From CAZOKH01 sp964580315 (lineage in GTDB: Bacteria > Chloroflexota > Anaerolineae > Anaerolineales > Anaerolineaceae): 64,000 bases of DNA. The notes under the pieces are model-generated. The model ran no database searches. It was not told the origin of the DNA and worked only from the letters and a program-made list of their open reading frames with translations. This document shows positions 7,596 to 16,998 of the stretch, one piece after another. The number at the start of each line of letters is the position of its first letter. Position 1 is the first letter of the stretch. The position numbers were made by a program, and so were the translations under genes. The stretch covers positions 3,392-67,391 of the forward strand of contig CAZOKH010000006.1 of assembly GCA_964580315.1 (NCBI GenBank), written 5' to 3'.

Positions 7596-9971
7596 TTAAC
7601 CAAGAAAGATGCGCTGCGGTGCAGGATCAGAAATGGTGATGGTTTGGCCGTTGTGAAAAGTGATCACGGTATCATGTTGATGCCTGGTCAATACCAAACC
7701 GCGGTAGCGGATGGTAACGGGAAATGGAAAGGGGTTATCTCCCTCAATTATGATTTCTTGTTCCGTTATGCGGCGAATTCCCAGTGTTTTGAGAAATAGC
7801 CCGATGGGCGCCAGTCCGGAAATGGAATTGATTTCACCGGAGGCGTGACCTGTGAAGGCGTCGAATTGTTCTTTGATACCATGATGGGTTTTCATGGATT
7901 GAATAACGCCATCCATTAGATTCTTGATGAGATTTACTGTTAAATCGCGATAGCCGTAATACAGCAGACCTTCACCGATGAAATGATTCCAGGTCAGGTG
8001 AGTAAATGTTGATATATTTTCCTGGTCTTTCGATGATGTGGGCCTGGTACTGATGCCAAATTTTTGAAGATAATGAGAAGTGATTTTTTTCTGGACCATT
8101 TTCCCGGCGCGGTGCGCATTAGGAATGGATGCCCATAACGGTAACAACAGGGAACAATCTTCAAGGGTGTAATCAATGGTATGGATGGTGGCATGATCTT
8201 CCCCGGTTAATCCAATCAATTGCAGTTCATTAATTCGGCTGAAAAGTTGTTTGCTGGTGAAAACGGCGCTGTGAGATGTCCAGGTGAGTTGACCGGGGCC
8301 GATCTTTTCGACAATTTCTTCATTGTCAATTCCCAACCCGATCAAACTTGCCTGAAGCGGCCTGGTGTTCTCATTCTCAAATTCAACGGCAATTTGAATG
8401 CGCTGCGGCGTTTTGAATGACCTGTTTAGGGTTATTTTTTGTTTACCCTTGAAAGTGCGGTGAAACTCCGATCGAGTATTCATGTGTCCGGTGTAATCCC
8501 GGTAGGCATAGCTGTTTGCAGATGGGCGCCAGGTTGATTCGATGCTTGCTTTGAGTTGACTGGCTTTCTCTTGCAGCCAATCAAGATCATCGTCTATTTG
8601 GATGCGTGTGGCAATTTCAATCAGGCTGGCAAGTTCTTTGTACAGCATGGCTCCCAGGGATGGCGACTCGAGCAGTGATACATCAACTCCCTGTGATCCT
8701 GGCTGCCACGCGTTCAACATGGGGCTGTCTGGCAGACCGGTCTGGATTAGATGACGCCATTCAGGATAACCATCCAGATCGTGATCCATTTCTTGAGAAA
8801 ACCAGAATTGAATGAATTTCAACAGGGATGGGTAAATATCACTCATCCAGAGCGAATTTTCTCGATAGGCGTCAATTTTCAATGCCATTGAAGCCAGAAC
8901 GGGCTGCGCCAATTGGCGCGTGCGCTGCCCTGCCAGGCCGGGTTTCCAGTCAATGAACCCGCGTTCATCTTGCACATGAATGAAGTTTCTTAAGAGCCCT
9001 TCTGCCAGATCTAAATTCCCTGGCAATAAATAATCCACCAGGTAATAGGCTTCCAGCGCTGTCTGGCCGTTCCACTGGTAGGAAAAATCAATGCCATCGC
9101 CGCGCTGTGAATATCCCTGGTCGGGGTGGCGACTGAGGACAAATGAAGGGTTGGGTAATTGCCTGGAGGGTGGGAAAAAAAGGTTTGCAGCGGTTTTTTG
9201 CGACATGGCAAATGCTGCATCCCAATCAGTGTTGCCGGTGGTTATTTCAATCTGTCGCGCGGCATGACTCAGTTCCTGACTGGCAATTTCTGCATCCCAG
9301 GGTCGGGCAATCGTTTTGCGTGCCAGTTCCAGCGATGCTTGCGGATTATTCAATGAAGCCAACGCCCAGGTTAACTGTCGGCTCCCGTAGGAATCCAATT
9401 CAATTGTATGGGCGAGGGATGGCAATAATTTATTTCCTGCTTTGGGCCCACCGGCCATATAGCAAACCGGCGCCAGATTGGCGGCCTGTCCTTGCAGATA
9501 AACAGCGATGTCCGTCGGTATGACAGACATGCCCTCTCCACTGTTCAAGGAACTTAACATGCTGATTAATTCAAAGCCGAAGGATTCTTTCAGTACCCCT
9601 TCATTTTTAAACCTGAATCTGCCCGTGATCACGTGAGAATCGGGAATCCAGTATTCTGCTTCGACGTTGATACCCAGGAAAGGAGAAAATGTGATCAGCA
9701 GGTAATTTGATAAAAATGTCTTGACTGAGGGCGGACGATAGAAATCGGCGGGATTAACATAATCGATACCCTTATATTCAAAAACGGGGTAAAGACGCAT
9801 CCAATGTGCGCGCAGTCCAAATGTGGTCTGAGCACACAATGATTCGGGTTTGTTCCAGCCCAGAATGATTTCCCAGATGTGGTCATCCGTGTATTCAATG
9901 CGGCTGTGATTTAAATCTGCTGCGATGATCAGGCTGAGTGGATCGGCTCTGGATAATGCCCATTTTTTCAT
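7596..9971 (-). CDS. Glycoside hydrolase-like protein, (alpha/alpha)6-barrel type
   Basis: 791 residues, no signal peptide, so probably cytoplasmic. The N-terminal 230 residues are beta-rich (substrate-facing sandwich). A helical barrel follows, with segments such as YQWNGQTALEAYYLVDYL, HVQDERGFIDWKPG, DHDLDGYPEWRH and NHFIGEGLLYYGYRDL, which resemble GH63/GH15-like and trehalase-like enzymes. About 90 residues near 500-600 look like an inserted beta domain. The C-terminus ends in a small beta module. I cannot place it in a numbered family or name the substrate. The catalytic acids are probably among the D/E of LDGYPEW and EINSISG, but this is inference. Confidence 0.6.
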   Translation of the reverse strand: MKKWALSRADPLSLIIAADLNHSRIEYTDDHIWEIILGWNKPESLCAQTTFGLRAHWMRLYPVFEYKGIDYVNPADFYRPPSVKTFLSNYLLITFSPFLGINVEAEYWIPDSHVITGRFRFKNEGVLKESFGFELISMLSSLNSGEGMSVIPTDIAVYLQGQAANLAPVCYMAGGPKAGNKLLPSLAHTIELDSYGSRQLTWALASLNNPQASLELARKTIARPWDAEIASQELSHAARQIEITTGNTDWDAAFAMSQKTAANLFFPPSRQLPNPSFVLSRHPDQGYSQRGDGIDFSYQWNGQTALEAYYLVDYLLPGNLDLAEGLLRNFIHVQDERGFIDWKPGLAGQRTRQLAQPVLASMALKIDAYRENSLWMSDIYPSLLKFIQFWFSQEMDHDLDGYPEWRHLIQTGLPDSPMLNAWQPGSQGVDVSLLESPSLGAMLYKELASLIEIATRIQIDDDLDWLQEKASQLKASIESTWRPSANSYAYRDYTGHMNTRSEFHRTFKGKQKITLNRSFKTPQRIQIAVEFENENTRPLQASLIGLGIDNEEIVEKIGPGQLTWTSHSAVFTSKQLFSRINELQLIGLTGEDHATIHTIDYTLEDCSLLLPLWASIPNAHRAGKMVQKKITSHYLQKFGISTRPTSSKDQENISTFTHLTWNHFIGEGLLYYGYRDLTVNLIKNLMDGVIQSMKTHHGIKEQFDAFTGHASGEINSISGLAPIGLFLKTLGIRRITEQEIIIEGDNPFPFPVTIRYRGLVLTRHQHDTVITFHNGQTITISDPAPQRIFLG

Positions 9972-10031
9972 GCCTGTAATTCTACGAGCAGAATGTCATG
10001 CGGTCAACGTGGTTGCATGGGGGAAAATAAA

Positions 10032-10063
10032 ATTACACCTGAGAGAAAAATCCCAGGTGTAAT
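10032..10063 (-). terminator. Terminator of the 10085-10813 lipoprotein gene
   Basis: Inverted repeat ATTACACCTG (10032-10041) and CAGGTGTAAT (10054-10063). On the minus strand the stem runs into TTTTATTTT, a good U-run. Confidence 0.85.
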
Positions 10064-10084
10064 GGCAACGTTTGGTTGACTGTG

Positions 10085-10813
10085 TTAATTTGAAGTGCGG
10101 TTGAAGAAGTAATTGTTTGCGTAACTACCGTCAGAGAATTCAATCCGCACATCAATTCTTCCACTGCCTTTTAATTCAACCGGTATTGCGTAGGTGGCCG
10201 TGATTGAACCACCTTCACCGGTGTCGTAGGTGCCAATCAGGATGCCATTGAAGCCAAGAGTGCCGGCAGGTCCCATGTAGACGGAAAATTCATCATTTTT
10301 GGGAAATTCGTGGGTGACAATGGTAACTGATTGATCAAAGGTTACGCCACGGATGCCAAAGGTGGCCATTCCCGGAACACCCTCAAACACATAAAAAACT
10401 GGCGTGGCAGCAGTGGCAGCCGGTGCGGCAGGTGTGCCGAATGGCGTGGCGGTCCCATAACCGGGAATTGTGGTGCTGGAACCGCCGGCAAATGCCGTCA
10501 GCGTCATGTTGATTGAGGGGGGATTTGTGGCCACACCCGTAAGCATTAGTTGTTCGCCGGGGGTCTCTGAGGGGACAGCCGTGGCCGGCGGCGTGGGAGA
10601 CGGCATGGCGTTGCGCGTGGCCGCCAGTGAACGCGCTTCTTGAGTCAGTTCAATAGAATCAGGCACAACCGGCGGTTGGGTTATGACCTGAAAGGGGAGC
10701 TCGTTAAATGTTGCCGTCGCATAGGGCGCTGTTGATGCAGGACGCTGGCAGGCAGGCAAAATGAGCATGATTAGAACCGTGATGCAAATCAGAAATAATC
10801 TATTCCGTTTCAT
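10085..10813 (-). CDS. Hypothetical lipoprotein
   Basis: 242 residues. The signal sequence ends in a lipobox (MLILPACQR). A Thr/Ala/Pro-rich spacer of about 100 residues leads to a C-terminal beta-rich domain of about 105 residues (FEGVPGMATFGIRGVTFDQS, later GRIDVRIEFSDGSYANNYFF) that looks like a small Ig- or C2-like sandwich. Surface-exposed, function unknown. A good AGGAG site precedes the ATG and a hairpin terminator follows the stop, so it is a single-gene unit. Confidence 0.7.
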   Translation of the reverse strand: MKRNRLFLICITVLIMLILPACQRPASTAPYATATFNELPFQVITQPPVVPDSIELTQEARSLAATRNAMPSPTPPATAVPSETPGEQLMLTGVATNPPSINMTLTAFAGGSSTTIPGYGTATPFGTPAAPAATAATPVFYVFEGVPGMATFGIRGVTFDQSVTIVTHEFPKNDEFSVYMGPAGTLGFNGILIGTYDTGEGGSITATYAIPVELKGSGRIDVRIEFSDGSYANNYFFNRTSN

Positions 10814-10985
10814 ACAATCTTCTCCTTAATCAGTCCATACTCTCTGGAGGCTGCCAGCCTGAAAAATCCAGAGGATGCAGTGATCATGTTTTTTTTATAA
10901 ATTTCGACACCCGTGTAGGTGCAAGAGCAATGCCAATAACTGAATTTGTATCATAATATCGCTGTAAATACCATGTATTGTTTTG

Positions 10986-10994
10986 TGCTAGAAT
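10986..10994 (+). promoter_or_regulatory. Candidate extended -10 promoter for the PBP gene
   Basis: TGCTAGAAT is an extended -10 (TG at 10986-10987, TAGAAT at 10989-10994), 33 bases upstream of the PBP start. No good -35 is visible. Confidence 0.4.
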
Positions 10995-11027
10995 TGAATA
11001 CGGTGGCAACCTTCCTGGAAGGAGCAA

Positions 11028-14000
11028 TTGAAAAGAATGGGAATTATGGATCCGAAAAAATCTGATTCCACCCCGGATGAGAATTCGAATTCACAGCGGC
11101 CAGAAAAACCTGAACAACGATTTCGACGCCTGTTGAGTTCATCTGATGATGAAGATATGATCTCTGATGCGGAACATCAGGGACCTGAGGAGGATAAAAT
11201 CCATCCAACCGGTGATCCCAATGTGACTGGTGGATGGTTTTCAGGTATTCATAACCCAGATTCCAATGCAAATGATTTACGGCATCCCACAGGCGAACCC
11301 GATGCCACAGGGGGATGGTATAAAAAGACATCTGATACTCCCGAACCCGAAGTCACCCGGGTGTCGGTGAAACCAGAAAAACCGCAAAACCTTGGCGAAT
11401 CATCTCACCAGGGTGGAAAGACACCTCCCACCACGCCTAATCCTCAAAATGCATTTCCCAGGTCAGAGATTCCCGGACGGGTGGATGAAGTGGACAGGGG
11501 GGCCACCCGGGTTACACCGGCTGCATACCAGCTTTCACAAAAACCAGGAACTGCCAGCCCGGATGCCAGGACAACACAGACGGGTACTTCTCAATCAAGA
11601 CCAACCGGGCATACCCAGCCTTCACGCCGTACGACTGTTGCTCAAACCAGTGCAAAACAAGCCAAACCAGTGAAAAAAGAAAAGCAACCCGCTGCGGCTA
11701 TGAACAATTGCCTGATGCGCGGGTTCATTGCGGTCATTTTTGCCGGGTTGTTTTTGGTGGTGATGCTGCTTTCCATTGGCGTTTTTCAATATTTCTCAAT
11801 TGCAAGGGCATTACCTTCAGTCAGTGATTTGCGGGAAAAGGCATCTCAATTTGAGACAACACATATCCTGGACCGTAACGGCAACCAGCTTTACGATATT
11901 ATGGACCCCAACGCCGGGCGGCGAACGTATGTGCCATTGGATAAGATTTCTCCTTATGTGGTGGCAGCCACCATTGCCACTGAAGACAAGGATTTTTACA
12001 CTCACCCAGGTTTTGACCCTATGGCTATCACCCGGGCGCTGTGGCAAAACTATACTTCGGGCGGCACAGTATCGGGAGCTTCCACGATCACCCAGCAACT
12101 GGCGCGCACATTGCTGCTTTCGCCCACCGAACGGAGCCAGCGAACTGTAAGCCGTAAAACCCGCGAAATTGTGCTGGCAGCTGAAATTACCCGGCGCTAT
12201 TCCAAAGATGAAATCATGGAATTGTATTTGAATGAAATCTACTATGGAAATATGGCATATGGGATTGAAGCTGCCGCGGAAACATATTTCAACACCTCGG
12301 CCAGCCAGTTGACCCTGGGACAGGCTGCATTTCTGGCGGGGTTGCCTCAAGCGCCGGCTGTTTATGATATTTACACGAACCGCAACGAGGCGATTAATCG
12401 CTTCAAGCAGGTATTAATGCTGATCTTTGAATATAACCAGGAAAAAGGATGTATTGAAGTCAGCAACAGCCTGCAGCCGGTGTGTGTTGATGCTCAACTT
12501 GCATCTGAAGCCTTTAAAGAAATAGACAGCAGGACGTTTGAACTGCACCAGGTAACCATGAAGTATCCGCACTGGGTGAATTTCATTCGCGCCATGCTGG
12601 AAACCCGCTACGATTCACAGACCATATACCGGTCAGGTTTTAATGTATACACAACGCTTGACCCGGGTCTTCAAAATGAAGCCGAGCGGATTGTTGGCGA
12701 ACAGGTGGCCAGCCTGGCTGACCGGCATGTAACCGATGGGGCGTTGGTGGCCATTCATCCTTCAACTGGAGAGATACTGGCTATGGTGGGATCGGCCGAT
12801 TTCTATAACGAAGCCATTTCCGGCCAGGTGAATATGGCGGTCAGTCCGCGCCAACCGGGATCATCCATCAAACCATTAACCTATGCGGCTGCTTTTGAAA
12901 AAGGCTGGACTCCATCCACATTGATATGGGATGTGGAAAGTGAATTTCCGCCTTCGGGTAAAGAGGACGATCCGGCGGCGCCTTATATTCCAGTAAATTA
13001 TGATGGCCGTTTTCATGGCCCCGTGCGGGTAAGAGATGCTCTGGCTAATTCGTTCAACATTCCAGCAGTGAAAACGCTGCAATTTGTAGGGATTTATGAT
13101 GATCCCAACACGGCTGGGAAGGAAGGATTCATCTCGTTTGCTGAACGGATGGGCATTACCACGCTGGTTCGCCCTGATTATGGTCTCTCATTGACACTGG
13201 GCGGCGGCGACGTATCGTTGTTGGAATTGACTTCTGCTTATTCTGTGTTTGCCAACAGCGGCAGGCGGGTGGCGCCGATTGCCATTACGCGCATTGAAGA
13301 TTACGCCGGTAATGTCATTTTTGATCAGCCTTTGCAGGCTGGTGAGCAGGTTGTTCGTCCCGAACATGCTTACCTGATTTCTTCGATCCTCTCGGACAAT
13401 GAAGCCCGAACGCCCATGTTTGGCGCCAATTCTGTTCTAAATTTGCCATTCCGGGTGGCCGCAAAAACAGGCACGACCAATGATTTCCGCGACAATTGGA
13501 CGCTGGGTTATACACCAGACCTGGCTGTTGGTGTGTGGGTTGGTAATGCTGATTACTCTCCCATGGAAAACACAACCGGGCTAACGGGCGCTGCGCCGAT
13601 CTGGTCAGAGTTTATGCAGGTTGCGATTAATAAACTAACCGGCGGAAATCCCACAGGCTTTTATCAACCAGCCGGTATTGTCGAAGAAACCATTTGTGAG
13701 GTCTCGGGTGCACAACCTTCAGAGTGGTGCCCCTCGACGCGAACGGAATATTTTGCCAGTGATCAACTTCCCCCCACAAAAAAGAATGACCTGTGGAGAA
13801 AAGAAGTGATTGACACCTGGACAGGTTTAAAAGCATCAGCACATTGTTCTGAATTCACCCAGGAGAAGCTGGTGATGAACGTCAAAGATAAGTGGGCAAT
13901 CAAATGGCTGACCGAAACCGATGAAGGCAAAGGTTGGGCTGAAGAGATGGGTTTTAAGGACCCCATTGTGTTTGAACAGGAAAAAGAATGTTCGGCTGAC

Positions 14001-14480
14001 GATCCGCGCCCGACAATTTTCTTCTCAAACCTTGTCGATGGACAGGCGATCAATAGCTCGCCGTATGATATCTACGCAGTGGTATATGCCACTGATCAAT
14101 TCCGGAAATTCCGCCTGGAATACGGCGAAGGGGATAACCCGAAAGAATGGAAACCCCTGGTCAAAGATATCACCGAACAATACCGCGACCCCGAAAGAAT
14201 TTACACATGGGATTTGGAAGATGTGAAGCGCGGGAAAGTGACCGTTCGTATTTATGTCCAGAGCACCGAAAAGCGGTTTGCCGAAAAGAGGGTGCATCTT
14301 ATCATCAAAGTTCCCACCCCGACTGCCACGAGTACGGTTACATCAACACCAACAAGCACCGTTACACCCACCAGCACCATTACACCCACACCAACGGTGA
14401 CGACCACACCAACCCAAACCAACACACCGCCGCCTCCGACGGATACCCCCACACCTTCTGACACACCGGCTGAGCCTTAG
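11028..14480 (+). CDS. Class A penicillin-binding protein (PBP1A-like transglycosylase/transpeptidase)
   Basis: 1150 residues if the TTG at 11028 is used; ATG 11037 is an alternative, both near the GGAAGGAG site. Residues 1-223 are a disordered cytoplasmic tail containing two copies of HPTGxPxxTGGW (59-70, 86-97). One transmembrane helix follows (about 228-256). The GT51 domain has ATEDKDFYTHPGFDP (catalytic Glu about 319) and GGSTITQQ-like SGASTITQQLART. The transpeptidase has SSIK (Ser 612), SFN (675-677) and KTGT (813-816). After about 960 comes an Ig-like region, then a Thr-Pro tail. It polymerises and crosslinks peptidoglycan. Longer than typical PBP1A because of both tails. Confidence 0.92.
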   Translation: MKRMGIMDPKKSDSTPDENSNSQRPEKPEQRFRRLLSSSDDEDMISDAEHQGPEEDKIHPTGDPNVTGGWFSGIHNPDSNANDLRHPTGEPDATGGWYKKTSDTPEPEVTRVSVKPEKPQNLGESSHQGGKTPPTTPNPQNAFPRSEIPGRVDEVDRGATRVTPAAYQLSQKPGTASPDARTTQTGTSQSRPTGHTQPSRRTTVAQTSAKQAKPVKKEKQPAAAMNNCLMRGFIAVIFAGLFLVVMLLSIGVFQYFSIARALPSVSDLREKASQFETTHILDRNGNQLYDIMDPNAGRRTYVPLDKISPYVVAATIATEDKDFYTHPGFDPMAITRALWQNYTSGGTVSGASTITQQLARTLLLSPTERSQRTVSRKTREIVLAAEITRRYSKDEIMELYLNEIYYGNMAYGIEAAAETYFNTSASQLTLGQAAFLAGLPQAPAVYDIYTNRNEAINRFKQVLMLIFEYNQEKGCIEVSNSLQPVCVDAQLASEAFKEIDSRTFELHQVTMKYPHWVNFIRAMLETRYDSQTIYRSGFNVYTTLDPGLQNEAERIVGEQVASLADRHVTDGALVAIHPSTGEILAMVGSADFYNEAISGQVNMAVSPRQPGSSIKPLTYAAAFEKGWTPSTLIWDVESEFPPSGKEDDPAAPYIPVNYDGRFHGPVRVRDALANSFNIPAVKTLQFVGIYDDPNTAGKEGFISFAERMGITTLVRPDYGLSLTLGGGDVSLLELTSAYSVFANSGRRVAPIAITRIEDYAGNVIFDQPLQAGEQVVRPEHAYLISSILSDNEARTPMFGANSVLNLPFRVAAKTGTTNDFRDNWTLGYTPDLAVGVWVGNADYSPMENTTGLTGAAPIWSEFMQVAINKLTGGNPTGFYQPAGIVEETICEVSGAQPSEWCPSTRTEYFASDQLPPTKKNDLWRKEVIDTWTGLKASAHCSEFTQEKLVMNVKDKWAIKWLTETDEGKGWAEEMGFKDPIVFEQEKECSADDPRPTIFFSNLVDGQAINSSPYDIYAVVYATDQFRKFRLEYGEGDNPKEWKPLVKDITEQYRDPERIYTWDLEDVKRGKVTVRIYVQSTEKRFAEKRVHLIIKVPTPTATSTVTSTPTSTVTPTSTITPTPTVTTTPTQTNTPPPPTDTPTPSDTPAEP

Positions 14481-14496
14481 GCTCAGCCGGTCTTTT
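14466..14496 (+). terminator. Terminator that contains the PBP stop codon
   Basis: Stem CCGGCTGAGCC (14466-14476), loop TTA, stem GGCTCAGCCGG (14480-14490), then TCTTTT. The PBP TAG stop (14478-14480) sits in the loop, and the 3' arm also codes for the last residues of the converging gene. Confidence 0.85.
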
Positions 14497-16804
14497 CTGA
14501 AAAAATGGGGAGCTGCCTGGCTTCTTCCCACAGCGGCGGGTCTTGGTCAATCATTTGCTCCCAGTTTGACAGTGATATTGATGACCGGGAAGCGATTTGA
14601 CGGATCAATCGAAATTTGACCAATTTCCAATTCTGTTCAAGAATTTGACACAGATGGGGATTGGTCTGCAATTTTAATGCAACGAGGCGTGATCGGCTGG
14701 CTGGAAAGACAATAACCCCGATACCGGTGGATGGATTGTTGGGGGTGTGGAGAAGGGGCGTAAGTTGAGCGGTTGATATCACGTGAAAGAAGTATATTGT
14801 GGCGCCTCTTGGATTGATCCACCGCAACACCGGCTCAGAGTCGGTCACGAACCCCAATTTATTTCCAATTTCAGCGATGTGATTTTGTATCAACTGAATG
14901 TCTTTTTGCCTTGCGACCACATCTTCGTTGGGGTTTGGCTGCCAGTGCGTTGGCTCCGGTGGGGTTATGGCTCGAGACGAGCGGCTTCCCGCAGCATAAG
15001 AATTAACCACCGTTTCAATCAATGTGAACGCAGGTGTGTACAAACCGGGGAATAACTCGCAAATCGCCTGGTTAACCTGTTTTAATGTGCTGTTTGGATG
15101 ATTCTTCAGATAGCGGATACACTCGATCTCAACTTGGTCAGAAATGGAAATTGAGTTGGCGTTTTGAATCGGACTGGCATACCAGAGTGTGTTTTCAACT
15201 TCCCCCTTTTTTTGCGAGTAGCTTTTTAGAAAACCAGGAATGGTTATGCTTTTTTGAACTTGTTTTTGGAGTTCACTGACTGTCTCGGATGGGTGTTCGG
15301 GAAACTGGTCTGGAAGGATCATTTTTGAATCTAACGCAACCAGGGCAGCAGCATGAATTCTGGCATAGGTTAGGGGCTCATTGGTGTTATTAAACAACTC
15401 TGTGATTTGATCCTGGACAACCGACTCGAAAGACTGGTGGAGGGGGACAAACGCAGAGGTGCGGGCAGAAAAACTTAATTGCGCCGTGGAATCTTCAAAT
15501 TGAATGGCAGCGGAGTTCAGGACGTAGCCGGCAGCGTGAGTAGCAGTGAGCGCGGCGGTAAATAAACCAGGCGAATACCTGGGCATCCAAACGAGGAATG
15601 GACTTTTTGATGGTGTGATTTTGTTTGCTATTCTGAGGGGACTATACAATGCACTGGCATACCATCCCCAATCAAAACGCTGTCTTTCAAATGCCCATTT
15701 GAGCGGCGCTGCCGTGTCGCTGCCCCACAGCCACGCGCTCCATAATGCGCATAAGGTCCAAAAAGCCTGATTGGGATGTGGAAAAACGCTTACAACGGAG
15801 GCTGCCTGGACGCCTGAAACTTGGGTTGCCAGTGATTTCATCCGCCCATTAAACAGGATGATCTTCCCGGCATCATTAATAGATGAAAGAGATGATATAA
15901 GAGAATCTGTGTTTTGGTTGGGAGTGAAATTTTCGATTGGGATGTTGGTTGAATTTACCGTCCAGTGATCAATGGAATTTTCGAGCGCCAACCACAGGTT
16001 TGTTTCTTTGAATTGCGGTGGAACATTGAGGATTTTGGGTTGGTTGCGCGCAGCAGGATACGTCCATAAATTATTGGCATAATCAAACAATGATAAGACC
16101 AGAGCCAGCAGCAAATCGCGCTGGGTGCCGGGCATTGAAGCGCTTTCAATGGCGTTGAGCAGGGTGAAGAGGAAATAGAGGGGGCGGGGGTGATACAATC
16201 GAACGATTGATTCAACCGCAGCCTGCGATTGGGGAGATTCAGGTTTTACTTTTTGAATGGCGCGCGCATAATGCAGGGGTGTTTTTCCGATGTTGTCAAG
16301 AATAGCCTGGTCTGAAGCTGACAGGGGATAATCACCCTGCATGCCGCAAACCGGGCAGTCAATCCGTTTTGCAAAGGGTTGCACGGCATCTTTTTTCCAC
16401 AGAAAATACTCCGCATCAATTTTTGCTTTACAAGCCGGGCACTCGGTGAGGTATAACGAGCGCAAATGGTGGTCCAATCGTTCGTCGCCGCGCTTGTGAA
16501 ATGAAAGCTCTGCCAGGGCTGATTGAAAGTCAGATTTGCGGGGAGCCCTGGAGAGGATATTTAGAATAAACCGGATAATTGGATTGTTGGACGTTACCAG
16601 CATGGAATAACCAGCCCTGGCGGTTTCCAGTATTAAATGCGGGGAGGCGCCAATTGGGTCCATTAACTTTCCGCCGGGAATCAGGCATTGTTTTAGCCAT
16701 CCCATCATTAGTCCATCTGGAACTGGCGGGAAAAATCGGTCCAACGGATAGCGGGAATATTGGTCACAACCCGGATAAAAAGGCAGCCCTGTGAATTGCC
16801 TCAT
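14483..16804 (-). CDS. DNA-methylase-like protein with degenerate motifs and a zinc finger
   Basis: 773 residues. Residues about 30-75 (GGKLMDPIGASPHLILETA, RAGY, TSNNPIIRFIL) align by eye with motif I and the following strand of zinc-ribbon adenine methylases of the DUF1156 kind, which normally read LDPFAGSGTT with a downstream NP. Here the Gly-rich loop is lost. A four-Cys finger follows (CPACKAK and CPVCG, about 118-155). The place expected for the DPPY catalytic motif reads FPHPNQAFWTLCALWSAWLWG. So this looks like a methylase fold that probably lacks activity. Function unknown. It stands alone, divergent from the GAF kinase gene. Confidence 0.55.
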   Translation of the reverse strand: MRQFTGLPFYPGCDQYSRYPLDRFFPPVPDGLMMGWLKQCLIPGGKLMDPIGASPHLILETARAGYSMLVTSNNPIIRFILNILSRAPRKSDFQSALAELSFHKRGDERLDHHLRSLYLTECPACKAKIDAEYFLWKKDAVQPFAKRIDCPVCGMQGDYPLSASDQAILDNIGKTPLHYARAIQKVKPESPQSQAAVESIVRLYHPRPLYFLFTLLNAIESASMPGTQRDLLLALVLSLFDYANNLWTYPAARNQPKILNVPPQFKETNLWLALENSIDHWTVNSTNIPIENFTPNQNTDSLISSLSSINDAGKIILFNGRMKSLATQVSGVQAASVVSVFPHPNQAFWTLCALWSAWLWGSDTAAPLKWAFERQRFDWGWYASALYSPLRIANKITPSKSPFLVWMPRYSPGLFTAALTATHAAGYVLNSAAIQFEDSTAQLSFSARTSAFVPLHQSFESVVQDQITELFNNTNEPLTYARIHAAALVALDSKMILPDQFPEHPSETVSELQKQVQKSITIPGFLKSYSQKKGEVENTLWYASPIQNANSISISDQVEIECIRYLKNHPNSTLKQVNQAICELFPGLYTPAFTLIETVVNSYAAGSRSSRAITPPEPTHWQPNPNEDVVARQKDIQLIQNHIAEIGNKLGFVTDSEPVLRWINPRGATIYFFHVISTAQLTPLLHTPNNPSTGIGVIVFPASRSRLVALKLQTNPHLCQILEQNWKLVKFRLIRQIASRSSISLSNWEQMIDQDPPLWEEARQLPIFSEKTG

Positions 16805-16998
16805 GCTATTTAGTATAGCCCGAGGTTTGTTCCTTTACCACAGGTTTAAAAAAACGAATTTTTGCCAACCGCAGTTTGCATTTTTGTAAGGTGTAAAAAG
16901 TTGTTGTTCATTTTTGTTATAGATATACTATTAAGGTTGGGTGTAAAATTTTTATAGTGGCTATTCCTTGAGAGAACAGGCGTGCTAACAGGTCAATA

